Positions 6,885 through 16,772 of a stretch of DNA of 64,000 nucleotides are shown piece by piece (within the stretch, counting starts at the first letter, position 1; each line of letters opens with the position of its first letter). The notes beneath the pieces were generated by a model, which did not search any database, was not told the origin of the DNA, and saw only the letters and a list, made by a program, of their open reading frames with translations. This DNA is from an uncultured Bacteroidales bacterium. GTDB taxonomy: Bacteria > Bacteroidota > Bacteroidia > Bacteroidales > Paludibacteraceae. The position numbers and the translations under genes are program-made. The stretch is taken from assembly GCA_902778935.1 (NCBI GenBank), contig CACYZT010000001.1, positions 62,001 through 126,000 of the forward strand. Direction: 5' to 3'.

Positions 6885-8421
6885 TCTTCATGCGCAAGAG
6901 AAACCTGCCACGACGAGAGCGGATGAGTGTATCGCCATCTTCAACGATGTGCTCAGGCAAGTGGATGTGAACTATGTGGACACGCTCAACTACGAAGTGC
7001 TGATGGAAACAGCACTCGGAGCAATGCTGCGAAAACTCGACCCCTACACCGTTTATTATTCGAAAGAGAAAGACAAAGACCTGCGTATGATGACCACCGG
7101 CAAGTACGGCGGCATCGGTTCGATTATCCAGCAGCGGCCAAAGCGCACAGCCAAAGGTCAACCGCTAAAAGTGAAGAAAGGCGATACCTTGGACACCTAT
7201 ATCGTCAACCCGTACGAAGGCAAGCCGGCGCAGAAAGCAGGTGTGCTGGCGGGCGACCGTATTCTCTCTGTGGACGGCAAGAGCACCAGAGGACTGAACG
7301 TAAGCGAAGTGAGCAATAACCTGCGCGGAGAACCCGGCACAACCGTGGTGCTCGAGTTGGAGCGCGAAGGAATAGACAAACCATTCAAGGTATCGGTGGT
7401 GCGCGAGGATATTCATCTCGAGCCGGTGAGCTATGCGACCGTCATCACAGCGGACACGCTGCCTGAACCGGTAGGATACATCGCCTTCGGCGAGTTCACA
7501 GAGAACTCCGCGAACGCTTTTGCCAACGCCCTGGACGACCTCTATTACAACAAAGGAGCACGCCGGCTGATTATCGACCTGCGAGGCAACGGAGGAGGTA
7601 TCGTCGATGAGGCGCTGCAGATAGTCAACCTGTTCGTAGAGCGAGACACGAAGATCGTGGAGACACGCGGTAAAACAAGCCGCAGCAACTATGTCTATAA
7701 GACCCGAAACAACCCACGATACAAAGATATGCCGCTCGTCATTCTCGTGGACAAGAACTCCGCCTCGGCAAGCGAGATTGTATCCGGTTCGCTGCACGAT
7801 TTAGGTCGCGCCACGCTCATCGGTCAGAAGACTTTCGGCAAAGGACTGGTGCAGAACGTGCGTCCTGTCGCCTATGGCGGACACGTCAAAGTGACGACCA
7901 GCAAATACTACCTGCCGTCCGACAGCTGCATCCAAGGTGTCGGCATCCAGCCGGACATCGTCATGGACAACAGCAGCAAAGTGGATATCTGTTATTCGCT
8001 GTATATCAACCATTATTTCTTCGATTACGCCACCCGTTACCACCGCACGCACGACCATATCGCAGCTCCGGAGGTATTCGAACTGACGGACGAAGAACTG
8101 AACGATTTCTGTGCATTCCTGGACGAAAAAGGTTTCCGCTACGACACGGAAACCAGTAAGTTCTTCGATGACATGCTAAAGATGGCCAAACATGAGGACC
8201 TCGACAGCGCGACCATCGCCCAACTCGAAGCGCTACGTCCTATCCTGCAACCGGATTTCCGTGCAGCTATCGAGCGTAATAAAGAGGAAGTAAAACAAAT
8301 GTTAGGCAGCGAGATCGTTCTGAGATATTACTATCAGAAAGGTCAGGCTGCCTATTCCATTCGTTTCGATAAAGAGATTCAACGGGCTTTAACGAGCTTT
8401 CCGACCGGAGAGGTCAAATAG
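6841..8421 (+). CDS. S41 family C-terminal processing protease
   Basis: A periplasmic serine protease of the CtpA/Tsp type, about 526 residues. It begins with a signal peptide (MEKTLAILCLILCVNLHAQ). A PDZ domain follows, with PAQKAGVLAGDRILSVDG near residue 130. The S41 core carries LIIDLRGNGGG, the nucleophile serine in NSASASEIVSG and the lysine in GQKTFGKGLVQ. Such enzymes trim or degrade periplasmic proteins from the C-terminus. I start at the ATG giving MEKT; an ATG two codons earlier is equally possible. The 3' end overlaps the convergent T9SS-cargo gene by 33 bases. Confidence 0.9.
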   Translation: MEKTLAILCLILCVNLHAQEKPATTRADECIAIFNDVLRQVDVNYVDTLNYEVLMETALGAMLRKLDPYTVYYSKEKDKDLRMMTTGKYGGIGSIIQQRPKRTAKGQPLKVKKGDTLDTYIVNPYEGKPAQKAGVLAGDRILSVDGKSTRGLNVSEVSNNLRGEPGTTVVLELEREGIDKPFKVSVVREDIHLEPVSYATVITADTLPEPVGYIAFGEFTENSANAFANALDDLYYNKGARRLIIDLRGNGGGIVDEALQIVNLFVERDTKIVETRGKTSRSNYVYKTRNNPRYKDMPLVILVDKNSASASEIVSGSLHDLGRATLIGQKTFGKGLVQNVRPVAYGGHVKVTTSKYYLPSDSCIQGVGIQPDIVMDNSSKVDICYSLYINHYFFDYATRYHRTHDHIAAPEVFELTDEELNDFCAFLDEKGFRYDTETSKFFDDMLKMAKHEDLDSATIAQLEALRPILQPDFRAAIERNKEEVKQMLGSEIVLRYYYQKGQAAYSIRFDKEIQRALTSFPTGEVK

Positions 8422-10230
8422 CTCGTCACCCTTGCGGATATAGAGAGTACCGTTGATTACTACTTTCTGTACAGATACCTGGTCTGCCTCTGTGAAGGGC
8501 AGGCCTTCTTCTTTATCCTCTACCGTCAGATAGAGCGTGTAGGTAGAGTCACAACCGTGGATGGTCTGGTACTGCGCTACGAGCGTGGTGTCACCAACAG
8601 GGAAGACACTCAGGTCGATATCCTGCCATGTCTCAGCATCGCCGACCGTGATAGTCAGGTAAGACTCAGCAGAGAAAGGCTGGGTGAAGATAACCGAGAG
8701 ATACACAATCGAGTCACCGCCGGCATAGTTCTGTCCAGCCAGAGTGATGGTATCGTTGGCACTACGCTTATAGGTCTTGCCTTCGTACACTACCGTCTCG
8801 CCGCTGCAAGCATGGATGGTGTCATAGCCATAAGTGACGATGAGCGGCTTAACATGGAGATAGAGCGTATAAGTAGAGTCGCAACCATAGATGGACTGAT
8901 ATGCCGCTACGAACGTAGTATCGCCTACCGGCAGGATGCTCAGGTCAATACCTTGCCATTCAATAGATTCACCTTTGGTGATAGAAAGACTTTCCTCAGA
9001 AGCGAACAAGGGGTGTACGATGAGCGTGAAGCTGATGATAGAGTCTGCTCCGTACGCACCCGGCAGGGTATCCAGATAAAGACCTGCTTCGGTCAGATTC
9101 TCAAAGTTCTCATCCGAATAATATGCGCCTTCGCAAATCTCAGCAGAATAAGCATAATTGGTTTCAGACGGATAGATAGAGAGGGTCTTAGCAACGGACT
9201 GAGCAGGATTGAAGAAGTCATTACCTGCTTGCGAAGCTGTGATAGTAACCACTCCCTCAGAGAGGATAGTAAAGGCACCATCGGCAAAAGCAACGATACC
9301 TTCCGGCGCAAAGGTATATTCCACTTCCAGTTCAGACGAAGCCGTTGCCGGGACGATGGTACCGTTGGTCAAGAGTTCCGTCTCTTCCTGCAGCCATGTA
9401 ATAGTCTGGTCCTCTTTCGGAGCCGTACCGCTCAGCACAACAATAGCGGTAGAGGTGCCGTCGGTAATGGTAATAGTATCTACAAACGTGCCGCAAGCCT
9501 TCGGCGTGAAATAAACCGGGAAAGCATAGTTGGCAATATTACCCAGCGTACCGCCTTGTGCCGCCGCTGCCTTACCGTTTGCCGAAGCGCAGGCATTGGC
9601 ACCGACAGCATAGATGATACCCTCCGTATTATCCGGTGTACCAACGTGGAAGTTCAGCGTGTCCGAACAGGAAACCGTGATATCGCCGTTGGAAAGGAAC
9701 GAACGGAGGTTAACCGTATAAGCCTCAGAAACGGTATTATACGCCACCTCGCCAAAATCCTTAGAAGCAGATGTCGTGCCATAGTCGCCGGAAGCTAACA
9801 AGATATGCTTTGCCAGCGGTACATCGATGTGATAGACGATAACCTTGTGGGTCGGCAGTCCGGAACGATTGAACTTGATTCTATTAATGTTGGCATTGAC
9901 GGAGAAGTGCTCCGTGGTATTACTACCATTAGCCGTGTTCTCTGCAAAAGAGCCGACTGCATTGTAATTCGTACCACCATTGCTTGAGGTCTGGGCTTCG
10001 GTGTCAATCTTACGAGCTACGCCGAGCCAGTCAATCCACTCGTAACGCCACTGCACATTGAGTTGTCCGGCAGCAGGAGCGAAGACAGTTCCGGTTTCAT
10101 AATCGCCTTGCGTATTCATCGTGTGCTCAGACACGTCATAAATCGAATACCAAGTACCATTCTTGTAAGTCTGCGCAGAGAGCGAAAGGCTCAGCAGGCA
10201 GAGCATTGATAATAGATAAATCTTTTTCAT
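8389..10230 (-). CDS. T9SS-secreted multidomain surface protein
   Basis: A 613-residue exported protein: signal peptide at 1-20, an N-terminal beta-rich region, a cadherin-like/Ig segment around 270-360, then three repeats carrying the phrase YGCDSTYTLYLHV or a close form (about residues 370-590). The end, INGTLYIRKGDELFDLSGRK, is the short C-terminal tail typical of type IX secretion cargo in gut Bacteroidales, so the protein should cross the outer membrane and stay on the surface or be released. The ligand is unknown. It is the last gene of a minus-strand operon with a TonB receptor and a related 1183-residue protein, 37 bases after the latter. Its stop lies inside the convergent S41 gene. 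Confidence 0.75.
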   Translation of the reverse strand: MKKIYLLSMLCLLSLSLSAQTYKNGTWYSIYDVSEHTMNTQGDYETGTVFAPAAGQLNVQWRYEWIDWLGVARKIDTEAQTSSNGGTNYNAVGSFAENTANGSNTTEHFSVNANINRIKFNRSGLPTHKVIVYHIDVPLAKHILLASGDYGTTSASKDFGEVAYNTVSEAYTVNLRSFLSNGDITVSCSDTLNFHVGTPDNTEGIIYAVGANACASANGKAAAAQGGTLGNIANYAFPVYFTPKACGTFVDTITITDGTSTAIVVLSGTAPKEDQTITWLQEETELLTNGTIVPATASSELEVEYTFAPEGIVAFADGAFTILSEGVVTITASQAGNDFFNPAQSVAKTLSIYPSETNYAYSAEICEGAYYSDENFENLTEAGLYLDTLPGAYGADSIISFTLIVHPLFASEESLSITKGESIEWQGIDLSILPVGDTTFVAAYQSIYGCDSTYTLYLHVKPLIVTYGYDTIHACSGETVVYEGKTYKRSANDTITLAGQNYAGGDSIVYLSVIFTQPFSAESYLTITVGDAETWQDIDLSVFPVGDTTLVAQYQTIHGCDSTYTLYLTVEDKEEGLPFTEADQVSVQKVVINGTLYIRKGDELFDLSGRKAR

Positions 10231-10267
10231 ACTTAAAATATTATTTATAGTTAATTAATATCCTTAT

Positions 10268-13200
10268 TTATTTTACGCGCGCGCCCGAAGCGTTGAACCA
10301 CATCTCTCCGTAGCGGATATAGAGCTCGCCGTTAATGATATATTTACGATTTGACGATTGACGATTGTCAATTGCCTCATCGATGCCCTGCGGGTTAATC
10401 GGATGAAGGTCACCGGTCTGACTGTCGCTGAACTCCACACGATAGAGCGAATAGGCATTGGACTGCGCGTAATCATCGGCGATGACATAGATATAGATAC
10501 ACTTGTGCGCCTCGTCAAAAGCGATGAAGGTCTGCGCTGAAACGCCATTGGCACTGGCAGCAAACTGCGCACAGTCATCACAATAGGTATCCGACACTTG
10601 CGCTACGTGGTTCGCAAAAGCGAGTTGCTCTTCGTCGATAGCGAAAGCACCTAACTGTTTGTTATAAACCATCTGCACATCGTCCAGATAGACGGAGTCG
10701 CAGACATTCTTTCGTTGTGCGTTCTGATAGGTTGAACCGCCGCCCGGAACCATATTCGTAGTGAAGGTCGTCAGAATATATGCAGGTTGGTTCTGCGCAG
10801 CCGCAGGATAATAGATGAACGGCACAGAAACACGCTGCCATCCCATATCCGGCGTAGCCGCATAATTGACCACAGCCGCAGCCAACTTAACGTCGCCATA
10901 ACTGTCCGCATCCTCAGGGTCCTGATAGCGAGCATCGGTCGTAATAATCGTACTCATGCGCGCTTTGTTAACCTCGTTATTCACATTGCGGTCAGCAGGC
11001 TGATACTTAGCCCAGAAGACGACAGAGTCCGGACGTCCGTGGAACGGTGTGTTGAATCCCTCATTCATCGGGTCCGAGAAATTATAGTTTTTCGTTGCAT
11101 CCGTCGCACTTGTGGCAGCTGCGTTAATCTGTCCGTTCGTGCAATTACCGTTCGCAGCCACGCCCAAGAGTATAGTGGACGAAAGGAGAGCACTCTGTTG
11201 TCCGTCAGAACCCGGACGAATATCCATAGAGGGTACGAACTGGAATGTATTATCTTTCACGAACATAGCCATGCTACCTGTAGCCGTACCAAAAGAGTGC
11301 CAGCCGGCAGGTTCGTTATTGGTCCACGAACCTTCAAAACCGCCGTTAGTTAAATTATAATTCATATTTTGCTCCGCTACGCCACGGAAGAACACGAGAA
11401 TACCTTGCGGCAGCGACGGTGCCTCGATATAGAGCACCACCTGTGCCTGTGACGCAGAAAGCAAGGAATAATAGGTCTCTTTGCCTTCCTTCAGTCCGTT
11501 GATCATCGTCACTTTAGCGCGCTCGGCGATTGTATCCAAGTAGAGCGCTCTATCCTCAAGGAGCAACTGGCCATAAGCCGTCATATCAATATTCGGAATA
11601 ACGATGTTACCTAATTTACCGCCGTTATAACTGAAATCAGGCAGCACAAAAGTGACGGTACTGTCAATCGTTCCCGGCAAGACATAGACAGCCTTCTCAG
11701 GATAGATAGCTCCGTCAATAACCAATTCTCCGTCAAACCGACCGCAAACCTCGTTGAGCGTAACGGTTTCAGAACCGCTCCACGGCTTGGTGGTAGGAAG
11801 AACGGTCAGATGCAGCACACGCGTCGAGTCGCAGTCATAGATAGAAAGGTACGTGGTCTTCATCGTCATCATACCAGCCGGCATTTTATCCAAGGGGTTT
11901 CCCTCCCACTCTTTCTCTTCGCCTTGACGGATAGTCAGATATTCCTCAACACGGTATTTCGGAGCGATTTGGATGGTAAGATGCACGAGCGAGTCGCCGC
12001 CGTACTGATTAGGCTTGTCCAGCAGTATATCTCCGGAGAAAGCCTCCTTATAATACACGCCATTGAACATTACCGAGTCGCCCTCACACACATAAGCCGT
12101 ATATTCGCCGTACGTACGCGGAACAGCCGTCACATAGAGCGAGAGACGATAGACCGAGTCGCAACCCAAGGTTGATTTCAGACTATCATAGAAGATGTAA
12201 GGTTCTGTACTATACTCGAGGTTCTCCAAATGCTTTCCGCGCCAGTCAAACTGCTGTTCCGCCGTGGACTGCTCTTCGGTAAACAGATACGAAGGCAGTA
12301 CCGAGAGCGAAAGGGTAATAATAGAGTCACCTCCGCCTACATTAGGAATGGTCGTTGTATAAACACCCGTCTCCGTCAGTCCTTGGAAGAGATCGTCGGA
12401 ATACGGCTCGTTATCACACGTAGTCGCCGAATACGTATACTGCGTGTCACCGGGACCTACATCCTCCGGCTCTGCCATCTGGATGGTATAAAGTGTATAG
12501 TTTTTCGCTTGTGCATAGTTATGCGCTACCACATAGACATATATCTGATTAGTAGCAGCACTACAACCGATAAACGCTTTAGCCGCCTTACCGTTGGACG
12601 TCGCCACAAAGAGATAGTCGCTGTCGCTATAAGGAGCGTCCAAAGTAGCCTGACCGTTTTGGAACGAAATGGCAGCGCCGTTCATCGTGAGTGAAGACAG
12701 ACGGCAGTTATAAACCATCTCCACATCATCCAGATAGATATTATCTACGCTGCTTCCGGAGGTTGTTCCGCCACCCGGGTTGGCATTCGTAGTGAACGTC
12801 GTCAGCATATAAGCTGCCTGCGAAGGGGAAACCGAATAATACTTGAACGGCACGGATATACGCTGCCAGCCTTTCGTAGAAGTAGCGGAATAATTGATTT
12901 CCGCATCAGCAACCTTCACAGAAGAATAGTTGCCCGACTCCGGGTCCTGATAGCGACTGGCAGTAGTGATAACAGCGTGCGCACGGGCTTTGTTAGCAGA
13001 GTTAGTCGGGTCTCCATCCGCAGGGATGTACTTGGCCCAGAACACCAGCGAGTCCGGGTTACCCACGAAAGGCGTGTTATAACCGCTATTGGAGGGGTCG
13101 GAGAAATTATAGTTCTTCGATGCATCACCTGCCGACATAGAACCGGCGTTAATCTGTCCGTTCGTGCAGTTACCATTCGCTGCTACACCGAACATCGATT

Positions 13201-13819
13201 TGGACTGCAAGCGCGCACTATTCTTTCCGGTAGAACCCGGACGTTTGTCCGACTGCTGGGTGAACTGACCCGTATTACCGCTGACGAACGAAGACATGCC
13301 ACCTGTAGCCGTACCAAAGGAATGCCAGCCCGAAGGTTCATTATTGGACCAAGTGCCCTCAAAACCTCCGTTCACGAAGTCATAATTCCCGGTTCCGCGT
13401 GCGCCGGAGAAGGTCACAGGAATAGGAGCCGGCAGGTCCGGTACATCGATGGAAAGCGTTACCTGCGCCGAGGAAGCAGAGAGCGACGAGTTGCTACTCA
13501 TCGAAACTGCCACGTGCGCATCGATGGCGCGGATATACAGCGGACTATCCTCAAGCGTCAATCGGCCATTCGAACTCATCGGAATATTCACCAATACAAT
13601 ATCGCCTAACGGTGCTCCATTGTATGAGAAATCCGGCAACACAAACGTAACTGAATTGCTCTCCACGCCGGGCAGGATATAAATCTCTTTACCGGGATAG
13701 TTGTCCTCGCCAATAGTCAGGTTTCCACGGAATGTACCTTCTACATCCGTTACTGTCACGGCCGTCGCGGTCGCACACAGCATACACAAACATCCAAAAA
13801 GGATAAAAATCTTCTTCAT
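10268..13819 (-). CDS. Large T9SS cargo with duplicated calycin-like and PCMD modules
   Basis: An 1183-residue exported protein with a signal peptide (1-20). It contains two copies of one long module: a calycin-like domain (VTFVLPDFSYNG at about 57 and again at about 710) followed by a carbohydrate-metabolism-type (PCMD) domain with NGGFEG, GWHSFGTATG and GVAANGNCTNGQINA. Between the copies lie three YGCDS/CDSVYRLSL-type beta repeats like those in the neighbouring 613-residue protein. It ends in a T9SS tail, IINGELYIRYGEMWF. The domain mix suggests binding of a sugar or small hydrophobic ligand at the surface for the TonB receptor encoded just upstream (20-base gap). Residues 1149-1159 come from a heptamer repeat. 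Confidence 0.75.
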   Translation of the reverse strand: MKKIFILFGCLCMLCATATAVTVTDVEGTFRGNLTIGEDNYPGKEIYILPGVESNSVTFVLPDFSYNGAPLGDIVLVNIPMSSNGRLTLEDSPLYIRAIDAHVAVSMSSNSSLSASSAQVTLSIDVPDLPAPIPVTFSGARGTGNYDFVNGGFEGTWSNNEPSGWHSFGTATGGMSSFVSGNTGQFTQQSDKRPGSTGKNSARLQSKSMFGVAANGNCTNGQINAGSMSAGDASKNYNFSDPSNSGYNTPFVGNPDSLVFWAKYIPADGDPTNSANKARAHAVITTASRYQDPESGNYSSVKVADAEINYSATSTKGWQRISVPFKYYSVSPSQAAYMLTTFTTNANPGGGTTSGSSVDNIYLDDVEMVYNCRLSSLTMNGAAISFQNGQATLDAPYSDSDYLFVATSNGKAAKAFIGCSAATNQIYVYVVAHNYAQAKNYTLYTIQMAEPEDVGPGDTQYTYSATTCDNEPYSDDLFQGLTETGVYTTTIPNVGGGDSIITLSLSVLPSYLFTEEQSTAEQQFDWRGKHLENLEYSTEPYIFYDSLKSTLGCDSVYRLSLYVTAVPRTYGEYTAYVCEGDSVMFNGVYYKEAFSGDILLDKPNQYGGDSLVHLTIQIAPKYRVEEYLTIRQGEEKEWEGNPLDKMPAGMMTMKTTYLSIYDCDSTRVLHLTVLPTTKPWSGSETVTLNEVCGRFDGELVIDGAIYPEKAVYVLPGTIDSTVTFVLPDFSYNGGKLGNIVIPNIDMTAYGQLLLEDRALYLDTIAERAKVTMINGLKEGKETYYSLLSASQAQVVLYIEAPSLPQGILVFFRGVAEQNMNYNLTNGGFEGSWTNNEPAGWHSFGTATGSMAMFVKDNTFQFVPSMDIRPGSDGQQSALLSSTILLGVAANGNCTNGQINAAATSATDATKNYNFSDPMNEGFNTPFHGRPDSVVFWAKYQPADRNVNNEVNKARMSTIITTDARYQDPEDADSYGDVKLAAAVVNYAATPDMGWQRVSVPFIYYPAAAQNQPAYILTTFTTNMVPGGGSTYQNAQRKNVCDSVYLDDVQMVYNKQLGAFAIDEEQLAFANHVAQVSDTYCDDCAQFAASANGVSAQTFIAFDEAHKCIYIYVIADDYAQSNAYSLYRVEFSDSQTGDLHPINPQGIDEAIDNRQSSNRKYIINGELYIRYGEMWFNASGARVK
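10343..10374 (-). repeat. Heptamer tandem repeat in the T9SS tail linker
   Basis: Plus-strand units ACGATTT, GACGATT, GACGATT, GTCAATT. It is translated as DNRQSSNRK directly before the secretion tail. The same word occurs at 17558-17592. Confidence 0.8.
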
Positions 13820-13839
13820 ATATCAATCTCCTAAAAAAA

Positions 13840-16584
13840 CTACAACGTAATATTCATTCTACATACGAAGGTGCGGGGCGGAGCAAGCGCCATCGGGCGG
13901 TAACTGTACTCCGTATTCAGCAGGTTATTAATCAGGAACTGCACCTCTACATGCTCCTTGAAACGCACGGACGCGCGCAAATCCATAGTAAAGATACCCG
14001 TATTATGCTCCATCCAATAATCGTGCAGCGAAAGACCGTCTTCATATCCGAAGATAAACATTCGGGCATAATCCATCAAATCCTTCTGGTCCTTCACACG
14101 CTCGTCCACCATCAGGTAATCCACCGCCAAAATCTTACTGCGGTACGAGAGGTTCGTACCAATACTGAACCACTTGTAGCTAAAATCAATCGTCGTTTTG
14201 AACGAGTGGTGATTACGGTATTTGAGATATTTGGAGTCATTGGATTTGTTTTTCATCTGCAGCGGGTCGGTATAAGTCTTCTCCTGCTCGATGCGTTTGT
14301 CGTTATCCATATCTTCCGGCTCCGTGAAGGTATAACCGATATTATATTGAAGCGCCATGTCTTTCTTGATATCCACTTTACCGGTTGTTCCTACTTCCAC
14401 ACCATAGATACGCGCATGGCTCACGTTGACGAACTGAGCACCGATACCAATACCGCCTTTCAACGACTTGGTGGTGGAGAAATCGTCAATCATCTGCTTC
14501 ACCTCATCTATCACATCGTACATCGAGTTCACCATCGAGTAATCAGAGTTACGGAAGAGACCGAACTGATACTCAATCATGTTCTGGTATTCGGTATAGA
14601 AACCGGCAACATCGAGCACACCGGACACCGGACCGAATTTATAGAGCTGCTTATAACCCAACTCGGCGTTATAACCCGACTCGGGCTTGATATCCTTATT
14701 CGGATACACACCCACTCCACCGATATCCTTGCGGGCAAATTTCTCGGTAATGGACGGGTTTCTGTATCCCTGACCGAACGAAGCACGGAGGAATCCCGCT
14801 TTATAAATCTCCCAGTTCAGACCGGCACGGAAGACCGGACGTACCGGGCAGAGCCAGTTGCCAATTTGGATATTGGCTTCTTTATACTGGTCATCCATAC
14901 GATAGTACTCCAAACGGACACCGGCAGAAAGCGAGAGACGGTTGGCGATACGGTGGTCATACTGGAGATAGGCCGCCACATTATCGGTCTGGTGTGTTCC
15001 GGTAATATTAGCGGTATTGGTGATATGGTTCCAGTTGATACCCGTGGTCAGTCGAACACCCGACTTCCATTGTTTGGCGAACTGGTAGTCCACATATCCG
15101 TTGTACGTCAACTCCGGACGCGTAGGTGTATGGTCAGCAATCAAATCCATGCCGTACGCGACTGCGTCCTGAAGTTCTGCTATCGTTCCCGTATAACCCA
15201 AGCCGTTCTGAACCAGGTCTATACCATTCAAAACAGCAGTCATCCAGTCCTCGTTGGTAATGGGCACCGCGATATCCTTGAAGGTTACCAGCAAGGCATC
15301 CTTCAGGTCCATGCCGTCATTATTCATATATCCGGTCACTTCATTGACATAACCCATCACCTTGTCCAGGTCAAAACTGGTCAGACCCCATTTCAGCAAA
15401 TCCCGGGTACTAATCACACCCGAAGGCTGGGTGATATTATCGGAAGTAACATAAAAACGGGTACGCAGTTTATGCGAAATGCCGCGCTCCACGTCATCAT
15501 AATTGAAGAACGGGTCGATATTGAAATTATGCTCGTTACGGCCCATATTCGTCAATGGCGACGGACGAAGCGGGTCTTTCGGACTGCGCCAGATAAAGAA
15601 ATCGCCGAACCGGTTCGCCACATAATTCAAGTTAAAGCCCATATTAACGTACTTGTCCGACTCTGTAGGCATGTGGTACGTCATGTTTCCGCCGAAACGA
15701 ACACGGTCGTTGAAACCTTGCTTACGGAAACCCTCATCCTTAAATCCGCTGATAGCACCGGATACATCGAAATTGCCTACACGGCGCGAATGAGAAGCCT
15801 CTGCCCCGTAATAGAGCGGAAGACGGGCTCCGGTGTAGGAATAATTCTTATAGTTGTCATAGACACCCACATAACCGGAAATCTTCGTCTCCGGTTCCAA
15901 TCCCGGACGCTGAGTGCGGACATTGATAACACCGTTGAGCGCCGATGAACCGTAGAGCACAGAAGAAGCACCTTTCACCACCTCCACCTGCGCTACATTC
16001 TCCAGCGGCACGTTATTCCAGTTGATCTCACCGGTCTTGGGGTTAAGGATGGTCATACCGTCCATCAGCACCTGGCAGCGGGAACCGACACTGTAGGTCC
16101 AACCACCGCCACCACGGATAGAAGGCTGCTTGTCTATCACTTCCACACCGGGAAGCGTCTGAAGAGTAGCAGACAAGTCCGTCGGAGCCTGACTGCGAAG
16201 AGCTTCGGGCTTGACAACCTCTATCGACACCGTCACATCCGTCATTCGTTGCTCAAATCGACCGGCTGTCACAACGACCTCGTCCAGCACCTCATTGTCC
16301 GCTTGCATCATCAGATTGAATGCAGCAGGAATGGTTTTGAACACCTTCTCCTCCGTCTGATAACCGACATAGGAGAACTTGATATGCGCCGGCAACGATG
16401 TTACATCGAGCGAAAACGCACCGTCAAAATCCGTGATTGTACCGCTGTTATTATCCAGGTTCAGAACGGTAACACCGATAAGCGGCTCACGCGTAAATCC
16501 ATCCGTAATCACACCGGTCAAAGTCTCAGCAAAAAGCGCTTGAGACATAAAGACTAATACCAATAAATTGTAAAAATGTTTCAT
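13840..16584 (-). CDS. TonB-dependent outer-membrane receptor
   Basis: A 914-residue receptor. Signal peptide (1-20), carboxypeptidase-regulatory-like domain (about 22-95, LTGVITDGFTREPLIGVTV), plug domain (about 105-215, including VEVVKGASSVLYGSSALNGVINV) and a 22-strand-type beta-barrel to the C-terminus. It imports a substrate across the outer membrane using TonB energy. It lacks the long SusC signatures and has no SusD partner; instead the following two genes encode calycin-like T9SS proteins. This resembles arrangements for siderophore, haem or small-molecule uptake, but the ligand is not visible. A -7 element lies 29-36 bases upstream of the ATG. Confidence 0.9.
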   Translation of the reverse strand: MKHFYNLLVLVFMSQALFAETLTGVITDGFTREPLIGVTVLNLDNNSGTITDFDGAFSLDVTSLPAHIKFSYVGYQTEEKVFKTIPAAFNLMMQADNEVLDEVVVTAGRFEQRMTDVTVSIEVVKPEALRSQAPTDLSATLQTLPGVEVIDKQPSIRGGGGWTYSVGSRCQVLMDGMTILNPKTGEINWNNVPLENVAQVEVVKGASSVLYGSSALNGVINVRTQRPGLEPETKISGYVGVYDNYKNYSYTGARLPLYYGAEASHSRRVGNFDVSGAISGFKDEGFRKQGFNDRVRFGGNMTYHMPTESDKYVNMGFNLNYVANRFGDFFIWRSPKDPLRPSPLTNMGRNEHNFNIDPFFNYDDVERGISHKLRTRFYVTSDNITQPSGVISTRDLLKWGLTSFDLDKVMGYVNEVTGYMNNDGMDLKDALLVTFKDIAVPITNEDWMTAVLNGIDLVQNGLGYTGTIAELQDAVAYGMDLIADHTPTRPELTYNGYVDYQFAKQWKSGVRLTTGINWNHITNTANITGTHQTDNVAAYLQYDHRIANRLSLSAGVRLEYYRMDDQYKEANIQIGNWLCPVRPVFRAGLNWEIYKAGFLRASFGQGYRNPSITEKFARKDIGGVGVYPNKDIKPESGYNAELGYKQLYKFGPVSGVLDVAGFYTEYQNMIEYQFGLFRNSDYSMVNSMYDVIDEVKQMIDDFSTTKSLKGGIGIGAQFVNVSHARIYGVEVGTTGKVDIKKDMALQYNIGYTFTEPEDMDNDKRIEQEKTYTDPLQMKNKSNDSKYLKYRNHHSFKTTIDFSYKWFSIGTNLSYRSKILAVDYLMVDERVKDQKDLMDYARMFIFGYEDGLSLHDYWMEHNTGIFTMDLRASVRFKEHVEVQFLINNLLNTEYSYRPMALAPPRTFVCRMNITL

Positions 16585-16612
16585 TTTGCTAAACTAATCC
16601 CAAAAAATCGTG

Positions 16613-16620
16613 CAAAGATA
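16613..16620 (-). promoter_or_regulatory. Probable -7 box of the TonB-receptor operon
   Basis: TATCTTTG on the minus strand, 29 bases upstream of the receptor ATG. No good TTTG is found at the usual 20-base distance, so the promoter may be weak or activator-dependent. Confidence 0.5.
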
Positions 16621-16705
16621 CAACATTTTTATGAAATAAACATCATATTTGTTTAAGAAAAAGATGTCTTTTTTTAACTCCCATAATAATCGTACATCGA
16701 ATATT

Positions 16706-16749
16706 AATAAAAAAGCACTACTGTTTTCGAAAAATCTTAACAATAGTGC
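16706..16749 (-). terminator. Terminator of the steroid-reductase operon
   Basis: On the minus strand GCACTATTGTT and AACAGTAGTGC pair (one mismatch) around a 13-base loop and are followed by TTTTTTATT. It starts 24 bases after the SDR stop codon. Confidence 0.8.
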
Positions 16750-16772
16750 AATTTTTAGTACTTCTTAGCGAC

